A DNA stretch of 64,000 nucleotides from Marinobacter sp. SS5-14b (GTDB lineage: Bacteria; Pseudomonadota; Gammaproteobacteria; Pseudomonadales; Oleiphilaceae), in contig NZ_JASSVM010000001.1 of NCBI RefSeq assembly GCF_030541005.1, positions 434,001 to 498,000 on the forward strand, written 5' to 3'. The translations under genes were made by a program, and so were the position numbers. The stretch's first letter is position 1. Each line of letters begins with the position of its first letter. The notes below the pieces were generated by a model, which was given only the letters and a program-made list of their open reading frames with translations, ran no database searches and had not been told where the DNA came from. This document shows positions 8,270-19,533 of this stretch, piece after piece.

Positions 8270-9223
8270 TTCCCGTAGCTCAAGTGAGGGGCGTGCGGTG
8301 TCCCACATGCGCTGGAATGCTTCTTCTTTGACTTTGACTCGCCCTCCAGCCGCAAAATTTGCGAAGCCTTCAGGTTTGTCGAAATGGTGTCGGCAGAGAA
8401 TTCCTTCGCGATCCACCAGCATGAACGGCTGGTCTTCGAGGGGGTAGTCCGGATTAACCAGTCTCAGCTCAATCCGACTGGTTAGCCGGCGCATCAGTTC
8501 CACGAGCTGGTGCCGCTGTTTTACCAGAGGCTTGTCATCATGAATCAGCAGTCGCACCTCGCTTAGCCGATGCCTGCGGGCAACGGCGGAAACCAGTTCC
8601 CGCAGTTGATGACGGTCGTAAAGCTCATGGTCAAGATTGCGATCGTAAAGCCACAGGCGCTGCCCGGCCTGGCCCGCCAGGGAGTCCATCAGGCCGAGCA
8701 TGGTGTCTTCGTGATCAAACAGCCAGCTTTCGGTGTCTGCACCGAGGATCAGCGGTTGTGGTCGCAACTGGGTCACTTTGTGGGCCAGTGATGGGGCAAG
8801 GCAGCGCATGTCCAGGTGAGGGATGCCGGCGTCGTCGTAGGGCGCTGAGCAGATATGGAAGCCGCACCGCTGGTAAAATCCGACGGCGTGCTGCTGGGCC
8901 GAGAGCCTGATTTCCTGAAAGCGTCCGGCGGATTCGCTCATTAGGTGGCGTAAGAGCGCTTCGCCAACGCCCCGGCCCCGGTACTCGGGAAGTACCGCCA
9001 TCCGGCCGATGTAGCCGGTTTCTTCCAGCGCCGAGAACAGGCGTGCGGTCGCGATCGGAGTGTTGTTGCGGTCGACCACCAGATAGTGGTCGGCAATCTC
9101 GTCGGTATCATCCCACTCCAGTTCTGGCGGCACCTTTTGCTCATCTATGAACACCCGCTGCCGGATGTCACGGATCGAATTGGGCGCGAGTTGCCAGCTG
9201 TATTTGCGGAATCGTGGTGTCAT
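8258..9223 (-). CDS. Two-domain protein: GNAT acetyltransferase plus C-terminal domain
   Basis: A 321-residue protein. Residues about 8-145 form a GNAT acetyltransferase with the acyl-CoA loop visible in VLPEYRGRGVGEALL and the following LSAQQHAVGFYQRCGF motif, closest in style to ElaA/YjcF-type enzymes. Residues about 150-321 form a separate domain (ESWLFDHEDTM, YDRNLDHELYDR, LLIHDDKPLVKQRHQLVELMRRL) that resembles the non-catalytic PLD-like domain (DUF7931) I recall from similar proteins, though I am unsure of that name. Substrate unknown. It ends 3 bases before the ribosomal oxygenase gene on the same strand and is probably co-transcribed with it and purB. Confidence 0.85.
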   Translation of the reverse strand: MTPRFRKYSWQLAPNSIRDIRQRVFIDEQKVPPELEWDDTDEIADHYLVVDRNNTPIATARLFSALEETGYIGRMAVLPEYRGRGVGEALLRHLMSESAGRFQEIRLSAQQHAVGFYQRCGFHICSAPYDDAGIPHLDMRCLAPSLAHKVTQLRPQPLILGADTESWLFDHEDTMLGLMDSLAGQAGQRLWLYDRNLDHELYDRHQLRELVSAVARRHRLSEVRLLIHDDKPLVKQRHQLVELMRRLTSRIELRLVNPDYPLEDQPFMLVDREGILCRHHFDKPEGFANFAAGGRVKVKEEAFQRMWDTARPSLELRELPL

Positions 9224-9226
9224 GGC

Positions 9227-10378
9227 CTACTCGAAATAGATCGAGCCCTGATTGTAGAGCGTGGTCAGGAGACCGAGCAGTGCTTCGTCGCCGGCAAATT
9301 CGGCCAGTTCGGTCATGTTGACGTGGGCAGCCGAGCACAGCAAGGGTGCCAGCGGTTGCGCATCACCTTTCAGCAGGTATTGTTCGCCATCCACAAACAG
9401 GGCGGTTTCATTGTCCAGTTCATGATAGGCAAAACGAGAGCCTTCGTTCCAGCGTAATTGCTCACCGGCGCGGATGGCTTCTGCCAGGTCCTCCGGGGTG
9501 GCCGGTTCATCGGCGGGCACCACGATATCCTGGCTCTTGGGTGTCGTTGCGAACTGACCAAACCACAGGGCCAGGTTGCGGCGATCGCCAAGTTGTTCAC
9601 GAATCACGCTGTCCAGCCGGTCAATTACGTCCGGAGCGATGGTGCCGGGGTTGTCCTGCACCTGTAGGTCCGGGTCGTCCAGGTGCTCCGAGGCTTTGTC
9701 CTTCTGGCTCAGGAAGTCGGTAAAGCTGGTCAGAATGTCGTCCAGGGTCGGGGCGCGGAAACCCACCGACAGAGTAATGCAGTCGTCTTCAGCCACGCCA
9801 TGGTGGCCAATCCCCGGCGGTAGATACAGCATGTCGCCCGGTGCGAGAGTCACGGTTTCTTCGCCGTCCCAGCTGCTGAGAATGCGCAAGGGTGTGCCGT
9901 CTACCCGGGGCGAGGTGTGGTCGCAATGGCCGCCGAAGGTCCAACGCCGGTGGCCCTGCGCTTGCAGCAAAAAGACATCGTACATGTCGTAATGGGGCCC
10001 AACACTGCCACCTTTGGGCGCATAGCTGGCCATGATGTCGTCCAGGCGCCAGTTCGGGATAAACCGGAACTGCTCCAGCAGATCGGCGATCTCAGGCACC
10101 CAGTGATCCAGACCTTGAACCAGCAAAGTCCAGTCTTGCTCCGGAAGTTCGCTGAAACGCTCCGGAGTGAATGGCCCGTTGTGCAACTGCCAGGGTTTGC
10201 CAGCGTCGTCCTCAATGACGATGCGGGACTCAACCGCCTCCTCGCAGGCCAGTCCTGCCAGTTCGTCCGGGCTGACCGGACACTGGAAACCGGGAAAGGC
10301 CTGGCGGATGACTAGAGGCTTTTTCTGCCAGTAGTCGCGCAGAAATTCAGAGGCTGTCAGTCCGCCCAGCATGTCCAT
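9227..10378 (-). CDS. roxA: Ribosomal protein L16 arginine hydroxylase (RoxA/YcfD, JmjC cupin)
   Basis: Fe(II)/2-oxoglutarate oxygenase that, in E. coli (YcfD), hydroxylates an arginine of ribosomal protein L16. 383 residues. The JmjC cupin shows the metal facial triad: H129 and D131 in GPHYDMYDVFLLQ and H192 or H193 in LPPGIGHHG. The Arg/Trp-rich strand GHRRWTFGG follows. The C-terminal part (about 210-383) is the winged-helix/dimerisation region of the family. It starts 14 bases after the purB stop (10393) on the same strand, consistent with the purB-linked location in other gammaproteobacteria. A related cupin with another substrate cannot be excluded. Confidence 0.88.
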   Translation of the reverse strand: MDMLGGLTASEFLRDYWQKKPLVIRQAFPGFQCPVSPDELAGLACEEAVESRIVIEDDAGKPWQLHNGPFTPERFSELPEQDWTLLVQGLDHWVPEIADLLEQFRFIPNWRLDDIMASYAPKGGSVGPHYDMYDVFLLQAQGHRRWTFGGHCDHTSPRVDGTPLRILSSWDGEETVTLAPGDMLYLPPGIGHHGVAEDDCITLSVGFRAPTLDDILTSFTDFLSQKDKASEHLDDPDLQVQDNPGTIAPDVIDRLDSVIREQLGDRRNLALWFGQFATTPKSQDIVVPADEPATPEDLAEAIRAGEQLRWNEGSRFAYHELDNETALFVDGEQYLLKGDAQPLAPLLCSAAHVNMTELAEFAGDEALLGLLTTLYNQGSIYFE

Positions 10379-10392
10379 GGTGTTGCTCCAGT

Positions 10393-11775
<1,383 letters not shown>

Positions 11776-11832
11776 TCATCAAAGAATCGGAAAAAATCAG
11801 GGGCTGTATGATACACCAGCGCGAAGGATGAA

Positions 11833-12453
11833 TCAGCGCAACAACTCGCGAGCGTGGTTGATCACTTTTTTGCGGTTAAAAATCAGTTGCCAGCGGCGAC
11901 CGCCGCTTTGCCGCCAGAGCACGGCTGAACGAATGCCAGCCAACAGGAGAGCCCTGACTTTGGCGGCGTTTTCTTCCTGCTGCAGGACCTGCGGATTGCC
12001 GCTGACCTGAATGCGCAGGCGAAAGGTGCTGATGGTGTCACTGTAAATTGAAGCAAGATTGCCGATCAGGTTGCTGTGGGTGTAACCGAAATGACCAGCG
12101 GTGTGGCGGGCCTGATCAATACGGTTTCCGATCACCTCAAGCATATCCGGACTGCGCTTAAGGCTGGACTCCAGCTGCATCAGGTTCAGCACATAGCGAA
12201 GTATTTCAGCATCCTGAGGCCGGCTTTGCTGTGCAAGCGAGGTTGACAGCGCGTCGAGGCCCTCTCGGATATCCGACAATTCGCCGCCGTAGACATCGAG
12301 TGTGGATGCGGGGTCACTGGCAAATAGTGAGCGTATGCAGGTTTCCAGGCTCTCTTCGTTGCAGCTGCCATGGTGGGCAACCTGCCGAACCAGGGATGCG
12401 GCCTGAAACAGGCCGGCAAGCGCAAGGGTCTGGTCGTGCAGGGAGCGGCTCAT
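11833..12453 (-). CDS. hflD: High-frequency lysogenization protein HflD homolog
   Basis: A 206-residue, mostly helical, peripheral inner-membrane protein. E. coli HflD binds the lambda CII activator and speeds its loss, but the cellular role is still poorly defined; it is often linked to tRNA modification by its position. The sequence begins [17 protein letters not shown], the typical opening of the family, and continues with [12 protein letters not shown] and [21 protein letters not shown] blocks. It overlaps the 3' end of mnmA by 4 bases and precedes purB, exactly as in E. coli. Confidence 0.9.
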   Translation of the reverse strand: MSRSLHDQTLALAGLFQAASLVRQVAHHGSCNEESLETCIRSLFASDPASTLDVYGGELSDIREGLDALSTSLAQQSRPQDAEILRYVLNLMQLESSLKRSPDMLEVIGNRIDQARHTAGHFGYTHSNLIGNLASIYSDTISTFRLRIQVSGNPQVLQQEENAAKVRALLLAGIRSAVLWRQSGGRRWQLIFNRKKVINHARELLR

Positions 12454-13628
12454 GATCCTGCTCCCACGGTTTCTGTCTGGCGGAGGCGTTCTGGCAATGC
12501 TTCGTCGTCCCGCCAGGTCTGTTCAATAACACCACCACCAAGACACACCTCATGGATATAAAATACCACCGATTGGCCTGGGGTGACGGCCCGCTGTGCG
12601 TCGTCAAACACCACTTTCACGCCGCCGTCGATGACGGTGACTTCGCAGTCCTGATCCGGTTGGCGGTAGCGGGTTTTTGCTTTGCATCGGAATCGCTGTG
12701 CCAGGGGGGCGCCGGCAATCCAGTCGATGGGGCCCGAGACCAGGCCACGAGAGAACAGCAATGGGTGGTTCTTTCCCTGCACTGCAATCAGTACGTTACG
12801 GCCCAGGTCTTTTTCTGCGACATACCAGGGCTCGTCGCCGAATTCCGCGAGCCCACCAATGCCAAGGCCCTGGCGCTGGCCGATGGTGTGGTACATCAGG
12901 CCCTGGTGCTTACCAATCACCTGGCCATCGGGTGTTTCGATATTGCCAGGTTGGGCCGGCAGGTACTGCTTCAGGAAATCGGTAAATTTGCGTTCACCAA
13001 TAAAGCAGATACCGGTGGAGTCCTTCTTGTCGTGCGTGACAAACCCCTGGGCTTCGGCAATTCGGCGCACCTCTGGCTTTTCCAGTTCCCCGACGGGAAA
13101 CAGCGTACGTGCGATACGGTCACCGGATACAGCGTGCAGGAAGTAGCTTTGATCCTTGTTCGGATCCAGGCCTTTCAGCAGTTCCGCTTTGCCGCTACCG
13201 TCGTCGAGTGGGCGCTGGCGGGTGTAGTGCCCGGTTGCGATATAGTCGGCGCCCAGCGTAACCGCGTAATCCAGAAAAGCCCGGAACTTTACTTCCTTGT
13301 TGCAAAGAATGTCCGGGTTGGGCGTTCGCCCGGCACTGTATTCAGACAGGAAGTGTTCGAAAACCCGGTCCCAGTATTCGGCAGCGAAGCTGGCGGTGTG
13401 TAATTTGATGCCAATGGCGTCGGCCACTGCCTGGGCATCCGCCAGATCGGTCATGGCGGTGCAATACTCGGTGCCGTCGTCTTCATCCCAGTTCTTCATG
13501 AACAGGCCTTCCACCTGGTAGCCCTGGTCTTTTAACAGCCAGGCGGCAACCGACGAGTCCACGCCGCCGGACATGCCAACGATCACGCGAGTATCTTGAG
13601 GGGCTTTGGTTTCAGGATTCTGGGTCAT
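12450..13628 (-). CDS. mnmA: tRNA 2-thiouridylase MnmA
   Basis: Sulphurates U34 of tRNA-Lys, -Glu and -Gln using persulphide from the TusE relay and ATP. 392 residues. The PP-loop SGGVDSS lies at 20-26; catalytic cysteines are C109 in [13 protein letters not shown] and C208 in [13 protein letters not shown]; the C-terminal beta-barrel includes the LYxHTIGQRxGLGI-like block. The protein is slightly longer at both ends than E. coli MnmA (368). It overlaps hflD by 4 bases and is preceded by nudJ after 50 bases, the same order as in E. coli. Confidence 0.97.
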   Translation of the reverse strand: MTQNPETKAPQDTRVIVGMSGGVDSSVAAWLLKDQGYQVEGLFMKNWDEDDGTEYCTAMTDLADAQAVADAIGIKLHTASFAAEYWDRVFEHFLSEYSAGRTPNPDILCNKEVKFRAFLDYAVTLGADYIATGHYTRQRPLDDGSGKAELLKGLDPNKDQSYFLHAVSGDRIARTLFPVGELEKPEVRRIAEAQGFVTHDKKDSTGICFIGERKFTDFLKQYLPAQPGNIETPDGQVIGKHQGLMYHTIGQRQGLGIGGLAEFGDEPWYVAEKDLGRNVLIAVQGKNHPLLFSRGLVSGPIDWIAGAPLAQRFRCKAKTRYRQPDQDCEVTVIDGGVKVVFDDAQRAVTPGQSVVFYIHEVCLGGGVIEQTWRDDEALPERLRQTETVGAGS

Positions 13629-13678
13629 GGGCCTTCTGGTAACCGGTTAAAAGCGGGAATTTTATCACCTTGTGATGA

Positions 13679-14128
13679 TTACGTCTGTCCGTCGATGACC
13701 ACATCAAGGGGGAATTGCCGGCCGTTTCGGTAATCCTCGATGCATTGCAGCACTAACGGACTGCGTAGTTGTTGGCCGAGGTGGCGGATTTCATCAAGCG
13801 TGAGCCAGTGGGAAGCAATGATGCCGGTATCCAGCTCCGAGGTAACCTGGCGAAGCGCCTTGGCCGCGTAGCAGAACCGGTAATAGGTGGCACCGTTGGC
13901 TGGCGCTTTGTAGGTGTAAACGCCGAGAAAGTACGAGGGCTCCACTTCCCAGCCGGTTTCTTCCAGGGTTTCACGGCGCACAGCATCGAGTATGGCTTCG
14001 TCTTCCTCTATGTGGCCTGCCGGTTGGTTGAAGACAACTTTGCCGTTGCTGACTTCTTCCACCAGCAGGAATCTGCCCAGATTATCTTCTGCAATAACAG
14101 CCACGGTGGCGTGAGGTTTCCATGTCAT
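13679..14128 (-). CDS. nudJ: NUDIX phosphatase NudJ
   Basis: A 149-residue NUDIX hydrolase. E. coli NudJ removes phosphate from nucleoside tri- and diphosphates and from the thiamine precursor HMP-PP. The Nudix box is complete at about 38-60: [13 protein letters not shown], then [12 protein letters not shown], with the REx2EE glutamates that bind Mg2+. Flanking residues [20 protein letters not shown] match the NudJ/YmfB style. It overlaps rluE by 4 bases upstream and precedes mnmA, an order conserved with E. coli rluE-nudJ-mnmA, which supports the specific name over a generic NUDIX call. Confidence 0.9.
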   Translation of the reverse strand: MTWKPHATVAVIAEDNLGRFLLVEEVSNGKVVFNQPAGHIEEDEAILDAVRRETLEETGWEVEPSYFLGVYTYKAPANGATYYRFCYAAKALRQVTSELDTGIIASHWLTLDEIRHLGQQLRSPLVLQCIEDYRNGRQFPLDVVIDGQT

Positions 14129-14763
14129 TTTGGTGTGGTGCTCCTGTTGGCTTTGCGGTGCCTGGCATTGGGTTTTGCGGACCGAACCGGGCCTGGCTTT
14201 GGGTTGTCTGGAATATGCACGCTTTCGAGCCGGAACTGGCCTGGCTGAAGGTGATCCAGAGTCCAGTCACCGATTCGGTAACGGATAAGTCGCAGGGTAG
14301 GGAAGCCGACTGCCGCGGTCATCCGGCGTACCTGGCGGTTTCGTCCCTCACTGATCGTGAGTTCCAGCCAGCTGGTGGGTATCGACTCCCTATGACGTAT
14401 CGGCGGAACTCTTGGCCAGACACCGGGTTGATCCATGCGGCGGGCCTTGGCAGGCCGGGTGGGGCCGTCTTTCAGGTGGACCCCGTTGCAGAGTTGCTCG
14501 ATGGCCTGGTCAGTCAGGTCACCCTCGACCTGAACCCAGTAGGTCTTCGGCATTTTATTGCGGGGTGACGCAATCCTGTTTTGCAGCGGGCCATAATCTG
14601 TCAGCAACAGCAAGCCCTCAGAGTCGTAATCCAGCCGTCCGGCCGGGTAATACCCGGGTTTTTTGATCCAGTCGGCGAGTGTGGCGCGAGGATTTTCTGC
14701 CCGTTCGTCTGTGAACTGGCTTAACACCTGAAAGGGTTTGTTGAACAGGATGAGTTTTGCCAT
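14125..14763 (-). CDS. rluE: 23S rRNA pseudouridine synthase RluE
   Basis: Converts U2457 of 23S rRNA to pseudouridine (RsuA family). 212 residues with no N-terminal S4 domain, as expected for RluE. The catalytic motif is [14 protein letters not shown] at 42-55 with D45 as the nucleophile; GRNRQVRRM near 147-155 and LRxRIG-like LIRYRIGDW complete the family motifs. The last 25 residues are a basic, proline-rich tail longer than in E. coli. The 4-base overlap with nudJ suggests translational coupling in an operon running on to mnmA and perhaps purB. Confidence 0.93.
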   Translation of the reverse strand: MAKLILFNKPFQVLSQFTDERAENPRATLADWIKKPGYYPAGRLDYDSEGLLLLTDYGPLQNRIASPRNKMPKTYWVQVEGDLTDQAIEQLCNGVHLKDGPTRPAKARRMDQPGVWPRVPPIRHRESIPTSWLELTISEGRNRQVRRMTAAVGFPTLRLIRYRIGDWTLDHLQPGQFRLESVHIPDNPKPGPVRSAKPNARHRKANRSTTPK

Positions 14764-14824
14764 TCACAAGTCCCTGTCAGTTGCGGGTGTGCCGGAGTGA
14801 CAAGCCTAATGGAATGGCGTTTCT

Positions 14825-14869
14825 GAAAAAAGCACAAAAAGAAGAGCCCGCCGGTTCTTACCGGCAGGC
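14825..14869 (-). terminator. Intrinsic terminator after the cspD gene
   Basis: On the minus strand a hairpin with arms GCCTGCCGG and CCGGCGGGC and a 6-base loop (14846-14869) is followed by a T-rich run (14825-14845). It lies 31 bases after the cspD stop and before rluE, so it separates cspD from the rluE operon. Confidence 0.75.
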
Positions 14870-14899
14870 ATTACTGGGTTAACCGGCCAGAACTCTGCG

Positions 14900-15202
14900 T
14901 CAGGCGTTTACGGCTCTGGGCGGATATCCGTCCCGGCCCGAAACGCTCTGGTCTTCCGCCTGAGTATCCTGGCCTTCTTGTGTGCCCTGCGCAGGGATCT
15001 CGTCCGGGACGATATTCACTGCATGCACACCTTTATCACTCGGCTTTTTATCGAAGCTGACCGGCTGGCCTGCCTTCAGGGTTTTGTACCCGTCCATTTG
15101 AACCGAAGAAAAATGGGCAAACAGATCATCACTGCAGCCGTCTTCGATGATAAAGCCGTATCCCTTGGCGTTGTTGAACCATTTGACTTTGCCTCTGGGC
15201 AT
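14900..15202 (-). CDS. cspD: CspD-like cold-shock domain protein with C-terminal tail
   Basis: A 100-residue protein: an OB-fold cold-shock domain in residues 1-66 with RNP1 KGYGFI (13-18) and RNP2 DLFAHF (26-31), then an acidic and Gln/Ser-rich tail of about 34 residues. CspD binds single-stranded nucleic acid and inhibits replication in starved E. coli cells. The divergent location next to clpS-clpA is the same as in E. coli and Pseudomonas and supports the name over other csp genes. The start follows AAAGGAACAGGGGAG. The tail is longer than in E. coli CspD (74 residues) and has no recognised motif. Confidence 0.88.
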   Translation of the reverse strand: MPRGKVKWFNNAKGYGFIIEDGCSDDLFAHFSSVQMDGYKTLKAGQPVSFDKKPSDKGVHAVNIVPDEIPAQGTQEGQDTQAEDQSVSGRDGYPPRAVNA

Positions 15203-15552
15203 GGTGAACTCCCCTGTTCCTTTGCTGTCACTCTTATTATTGGAGTAAGTGCTTTATCTCCGGTCGCGGTTGTTCCGTGCCGGACCCGGCGCGCACCCGG
15301 TTGCTTTCGGTTACGCTGTGTTACACGATGACTGTGCGGTATTACATGATTTTACAAATCATGTTAACTGTCGGCCAATACGGTTTCTGAGTCAAGAGTC
15401 ACAGCCGGTTGAATAAGTGTTTCATCAAGGTATGGAACCGGTATCATGACTTTATTGATAAATAACGCACGCCTGAACCAGAGCTGGCCTTGAAAACTCT
15501 GGGTCGGGCAACCACATTAAGTCAGGAATCCGAATAACCGGTAAACAGAACC
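15203..15552. other. cspD/clpS divergent regulatory region
   Basis: 350 bases with no gene. It holds the ribosome site of cspD on the minus strand, a 21-base palindrome at 15344-15364, and an AT-rich stretch near 15440-15470 that may contain the clpS promoter. I could not assign convincing -35/-10 pairs. No small RNA gene or repeat was recognised. Confidence 0.6.
15344..15364. promoter_or_regulatory. 21-base palindrome between cspD and clpS
   Basis: Arms ACATGATTT (15344-15352) and AAATCATGT (15356-15364) are exact reverse complements around TAC. It lies 142 bases before cspD and about 190 bases before clpS. Length and symmetry suit a dimeric repressor site; no T-run follows on either strand, so it is not an intrinsic terminator. 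The binding protein is unknown. Confidence 0.5.
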
Positions 15553-15912
15553 ATGCGGACAATTGAGAATTCTCTACTAGTATTCAATCAGGGGGAGGAC
15601 GAACAGCCGGGGCGTCAGGAAGGTGTCAGTGTTGCGCCCGAGAAGCCTGCTCTGAAGCGTCCCGCCCGGTACAGGGTGGTACTCCTGAATGACGATTACA
15701 CCCCCATGGATTTCGTGGTGGAAGTATTGATGACTTTCTTCGCAATGAACGAAGAAAAGGCGACGCAGGTGATGCTGCTCGTCCATACGCAGGGAAAAGC
15801 CGTATGTGGGGTATATACCCGCGACATCGCAGAAACGAAGGCAGCACAGGTGAATCAATATTCTTCGGAATGCGAACACCCACTGCTTTGCGAGATTGAA
15901 CGCGCGGACTGA
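15553..15912 (+). CDS. clpS: ClpS N-degron adaptor
   Basis: Binds proteins with N-terminal Leu, Phe, Tyr or Trp and hands them to ClpAP. 119 residues: a disordered N-terminal arm to about residue 35 and the ClpS core ([17 protein letters not shown], then [19 protein letters not shown]). The conserved Asn-Asp pair in LNDDYTPM and the His in VHTQGKA form the N-degron pocket. The clpA gene starts 18 bases later. Its suppliers of N-degrons, aat and bpt, lie about 5 kb downstream. Confidence 0.96.
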   Translation: MRTIENSLLVFNQGEDEQPGRQEGVSVAPEKPALKRPARYRVVLLNDDYTPMDFVVEVLMTFFAMNEEKATQVMLLVHTQGKAVCGVYTRDIAETKAAQVNQYSSECEHPLLCEIERAD

Positions 15913-15930
15913 CAGACCTAGGGGTGGCCC

Positions 15931-18201
15931 ATGCTGAGCAAAGATCTTGAAATTACGCTGAATACAGCCTTCAAAAATGCCCGCGATAAGCGTCATGAGT
16001 TCATGACTGTCGAGCATTTACTGCTGGCCCTTCTGGACAATGAATCGGCGGTGGGCGTACTGAAAGCCTGCGGTGCAGACCTCAAGCGGCTTGAGGATGA
16101 GCTGGTTGAATTTGTTGACTCCACCACACCGCTGATCCCGAGCAGTGACAGCGAGCGGGAAACCCAGCCTACGCTGGGGTTCCAGCGTGTGTTACAGCGG
16201 GCCGTGTTCCACGTACAGTCCTCCGGAAAGAAAGAAGTCACCGGTGCCAATGTGCTGGTTGCTATCTTCAGTGAGCAGGAGAGCCAGGCGGTCTATGTGC
16301 TCAAGAAGCAGAACATTGCCCGCATTGATGTGGTTAATTTTGTCTCCCATGGCATTTCCCGGGTTCAGGGGGCCGAAGATCAGGAGGGGGCAGACCATGG
16401 TCCCCACGACGAAGCGGGCGAAGATGGCGGGCATTCCCGGCCACTGGAAAGCTACGCAACCAATCTGAACGAGCAGGCGCGCCAGGGTCGTATTGATCCG
16501 CTGATTGGCCGTGAGCTGGAAGTAGAACGAGTGGTGCAGATTCTGGTGCGCCGCCGTAAAAATAATCCGCTGCTGGTTGGCGAGGCCGGTGTCGGTAAAA
16601 CGGCGATTGCTGAAGGCCTGGCGAAGCGCATTGTCGACGGCCAGGTGCCAGATATTATCTCTGATGCGGTGGTTTATTCGCTGGATATGGGCGCACTGCT
16701 CGCGGGCACCAAGTACCGTGGCGATTTCGAGAAGCGTCTGAAAGGCCTGCTCAGCGATCTGAAAAAGCAGGACCATGCCATACTGTTCATCGACGAGATT
16801 CACACGATCATTGGTGCGGGGTCCGCGTCTGGTGGCGTGATGGATGCCTCGAATTTGCTCAAGCCCATGCTGGGTTCCGGTGAGCTGCGCTGCATTGGCT
16901 CAACGACATTCCAGGAATTCCGTGGCATCTTCGAGAAAGACAGCGCGCTGGCGCGTCGCTTCCAGAAAATCGATGTGAATGAGCCGAGCGTTGAGGACAC
17001 CTACCAGATTCTGAAAGGGCTGAAGCCCAGCTTCGAGAAACATCACGATCTGACCTATACCGACCAGGCCCTCCGGGTGGCGGCGGAATTGGCGGACCGT
17101 TACATCACCGACCGGCACCTGCCGGACAAGGCGATCGATGTGATTGATGAGGCGGGCGCCCGTCAGCGCCTGCAGCCGGAAGACAAGCGCAAGAAAACGG
17201 TTGAAGTTACTGACATCGAAGATGTAGTTGCCAGCATTGCGCGGATTCCGCCGAAAAATGTCTCCACCAGCGACAAAGACTTGCTTCGGAATCTGGAGCG
17301 GGATCTTAAAATGGTGGTATTCGGTCAGGATCCGGCCATTGAATCCCTGGCGACCGCCATCAAGCTGGCTCGCGCTGGCCTGAAAGCGCCTGAGAAACCG
17401 GAAGGTGCGTTTCTGTTTGCCGGCCCTACAGGGGTTGGTAAGACTGAGGTCACCAAGCAACTGGCCAAGGTGCTCGGTATCGAACTTGTGCGATTTGATA
17501 TGTCGGAATACATGGAGCGACATACTGTATCGCGCCTGATCGGTGCCCCTCCGGGCTATGTGGGTTATGACCAGGGCGGTTTGCTGACAGAAGCAGTCAA
17601 CAAGCACCCGCATTGTGTGCTGCTGCTCGATGAGATCGAGAAGGCGCACCCGGAAGTGTTTAACCTGTTGTTGCAGGTGATGGATCACGGCACCCTGACC
17701 GATAACAACGGACGCAAAGCCGATTTCCGACATGTGATTCTGGTGATGACCACGAATGCGGGTGCCGAAAGCATGGCCCGCCGCTCGATCGGTTTCAACG
17801 AGCAGGACCACAGTACCGATGGTATGGAAGTGATCAGCAAAACCTTCACGCCGGAATTCCGGAACCGTATCGACGGCATCATTCAGTTTGCTGACCTTCA
17901 GAAGGCAACCATCACTCACGTGGTGGACAAGTTCCTGACCGAGTTGCAGGCACAACTGGACGAGAAGCATGTGGTATTGCATGTGGATGAGGCGGCCAAG
18001 TCCTGGCTGGCCGATAAGGGCTACGATGTGACCATGGGCGCGCGGCCGATGGCACGCCTGATTCAGGACAAGATCAAGCGGCCACTGGCGGAGCAGATCC
18101 TGTTTGGCAGGCTGTCTGAGAAGGGCGGTGACGTCTTTATTCAGCTGAAGGACGACGAGCTGGTGTTTGATTACGAGGATGAGCCGGCCGAAGCGTTGTG
18201 A
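15931..18201 (+). CDS. clpA: ClpA ATPase/unfoldase
   Basis: Hexameric AAA+ unfoldase that feeds substrates to ClpP. 756 residues, close to E. coli ClpA (758). N-domain about 1-145 (binds ClpS), a short acidic Gly/His-rich linker, AAA1 with Walker A GEAGVGKT at 217-224, and AAA2 with Walker A GPTGVGKT at 498-505 and sensor Arg residues. The tripeptide IGF in RRSIGFNEQ is the ClpP-docking loop. No ClpB/C-type middle coiled coil is present. It is co-transcribed with clpS and ends at a hairpin terminator at 18225-18256. Confidence 0.98.
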   Translation: MLSKDLEITLNTAFKNARDKRHEFMTVEHLLLALLDNESAVGVLKACGADLKRLEDELVEFVDSTTPLIPSSDSERETQPTLGFQRVLQRAVFHVQSSGKKEVTGANVLVAIFSEQESQAVYVLKKQNIARIDVVNFVSHGISRVQGAEDQEGADHGPHDEAGEDGGHSRPLESYATNLNEQARQGRIDPLIGRELEVERVVQILVRRRKNNPLLVGEAGVGKTAIAEGLAKRIVDGQVPDIISDAVVYSLDMGALLAGTKYRGDFEKRLKGLLSDLKKQDHAILFIDEIHTIIGAGSASGGVMDASNLLKPMLGSGELRCIGSTTFQEFRGIFEKDSALARRFQKIDVNEPSVEDTYQILKGLKPSFEKHHDLTYTDQALRVAAELADRYITDRHLPDKAIDVIDEAGARQRLQPEDKRKKTVEVTDIEDVVASIARIPPKNVSTSDKDLLRNLERDLKMVVFGQDPAIESLATAIKLARAGLKAPEKPEGAFLFAGPTGVGKTEVTKQLAKVLGIELVRFDMSEYMERHTVSRLIGAPPGYVGYDQGGLLTEAVNKHPHCVLLLDEIEKAHPEVFNLLLQVMDHGTLTDNNGRKADFRHVILVMTTNAGAESMARRSIGFNEQDHSTDGMEVISKTFTPEFRNRIDGIIQFADLQKATITHVVDKFLTELQAQLDEKHVVLHVDEAAKSWLADKGYDVTMGARPMARLIQDKIKRPLAEQILFGRLSEKGGDVFIQLKDDELVFDYEDEPAEAL

Positions 18202-18224
18202 TGTGACGCTCTCGTGCAGGATAT

Positions 18225-18256
18225 AACCGCTGTCGGTGCCGGCAGCGGTTTTTTTA
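18225..18256 (+). terminator. Intrinsic terminator after clpA
   Basis: Arms AACCGCTG and CAGCGGTT flank a GC-rich 10-base loop and are followed by TTTTTT, 24 bases after the clpA stop. It ends the clpS-clpA operon. Confidence 0.8.
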
Positions 18257-18412
18257 TTGTCTGAAAAACCTGTATAGGGGCTGTTGGCCGAATTTGGCCG
18301 GATGCCCCGGCCGCACCGTCAATTCAATTCGGGACGACTTCTGTCAATTTTCGCGGTAGACCGTGGTGGTTGTACACGGCTTGCCGAGAATAATGATAAG
18401 GAAGCGCGCCTG

Positions 18413-19462
18413 ATGAACGCATTTTGTCGCATACCACTGACGCTGACTGTTCTAGCCGGTCTGTTCTTTCTGGCTTACCAGCCAGCCCTTGCAGCCCCGG
18501 AGAAAAAGCAGTTTTGCGTTTTCGATGTGGCCGGCGCCAACGGCTTCGTGTATCAGTTGCTCCGGGAATATCAGCGGGGTGCTGTCAGTTCTGGCGTGGC
18601 CTTGGACATGCAGCCTTATACGGATGAGGATCAGGCGGTCAGGGATTTCCGGCAAGGCCGGTGTGATCTGGTGGCCTTGACCGATATGGGGGTCCGGCAT
18701 TTTAACGATTTTACCGGCTCCATCAGTGCTATTGGCGCGGTACCACGTTATGAAGATCTGCGGGTTTTGCTGTACGGCATGTCCAGCCCTCGAATTGCCA
18801 CGCACCTTAGCCAGGATGGTTATGAGGTGCTGGGCGTTGCCCCGATGGGGGCCGCCTATCTGTTCGTGAATGATCGAGGGATAAACCACGTCGCTGCGCT
18901 TGAAGACAAACATATTACCGTCTTCGAGGGTCATCATGACGCCCGGCACATGGTGGAATTTGTCGGGGCGAAACCGGTAACGGCGAAAATTTCGAATTTT
19001 GCCCACTTGTTCAACTCGGGCCAGGCCGATATCAGCTACGCGCCGGCAGCGGCCTGGGAAGTACTTGAAATGTTCAGGGGCGCGGGTGACCGGGGCGGTA
19101 TTATCAGGTATCCCGTTGGTCAGGTAACGGTTCAGTTGGTGGCACGGGAAGGTACATTCAGCCCGGAATTTGTGCGTGAGTCCCGAAAGCTGATCGCCCG
19201 TCTCTATCCGGAGGCAATCCGGGTGATTCGGCAATTTGAGGACCGTATTCCCGCGGAGCGCTGGGTGGATATCGGGGCCGAGGATATGCGGGAATATCAG
19301 GAAATGCTCAGGCAGGTGCGCATTGACCTGCTGTCGGGCAAGGAACAGAAGAATCAGTTGGCCGCTGCGGTCTATCACGAAGACATGATGACCATCTTGC
19401 GAAAGATACGTTGCTACACCAATCCGGGCGCCAGCGAATGCTCTGATCAGGACCGGGAGTAG
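18413..19462 (+). CDS. Periplasmic solute-binding protein, AdeT/TRAP-like
   Basis: A 349-residue exported protein. The start chosen is the ATG at 18413 after AAGGAAG; it gives a signal peptide with a hydrophobic core LTLTVLAGLFFLA and an AlaLeuAlaAla cleavage site. The mature part has a two-lobed binding-protein look: KQFCVFDVAGANGFVY, a region RQGRCDLVALTDMGVRHF and YPVGQVTVQLVAREG. It resembles the AdeT1/2 (DUF6091) putative solute-binding family, related to TRAP receptors, but no TRAP permease lies nearby. Cysteines in the mature protein near both ends could pair. Ligand unknown; the family name is from recall and not verified. Confidence 0.75.
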   Translation: MNAFCRIPLTLTVLAGLFFLAYQPALAAPEKKQFCVFDVAGANGFVYQLLREYQRGAVSSGVALDMQPYTDEDQAVRDFRQGRCDLVALTDMGVRHFNDFTGSISAIGAVPRYEDLRVLLYGMSSPRIATHLSQDGYEVLGVAPMGAAYLFVNDRGINHVAALEDKHITVFEGHHDARHMVEFVGAKPVTAKISNFAHLFNSGQADISYAPAAAWEVLEMFRGAGDRGGIIRYPVGQVTVQLVAREGTFSPEFVRESRKLIARLYPEAIRVIRQFEDRIPAERWVDIGAEDMREYQEMLRQVRIDLLSGKEQKNQLAAAVYHEDMMTILRKIRCYTNPGASECSDQDRE

Positions 19463-19488
19463 TTCCGGGGGGCAGTTCTTTTGGCAAC

Positions 19489-19516
19489 AAAAAAGCCCCG
19501 CATACGCGGGGCTTTT
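19489..19516. terminator. Bidirectional terminator between the AdeT-like gene and infA
   Basis: AAAAGCCCCGC and GCGGGGCTTTT flank the loop ATAC. The A-run and T-run make it a terminator on both strands, serving the two convergent genes. Confidence 0.88.
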
Positions 19517-19533
19517 CAGATGTCACACGAGCA

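Noticed and set aside
9111-9118. Another copy of the GAGTGGGA octamer (minus strand)
   Set aside because: It encodes part of the Glu-Trp-Asp codons in the GNAT gene with no flanking similarity; shows that the octamer alone is not evidence of an island end.
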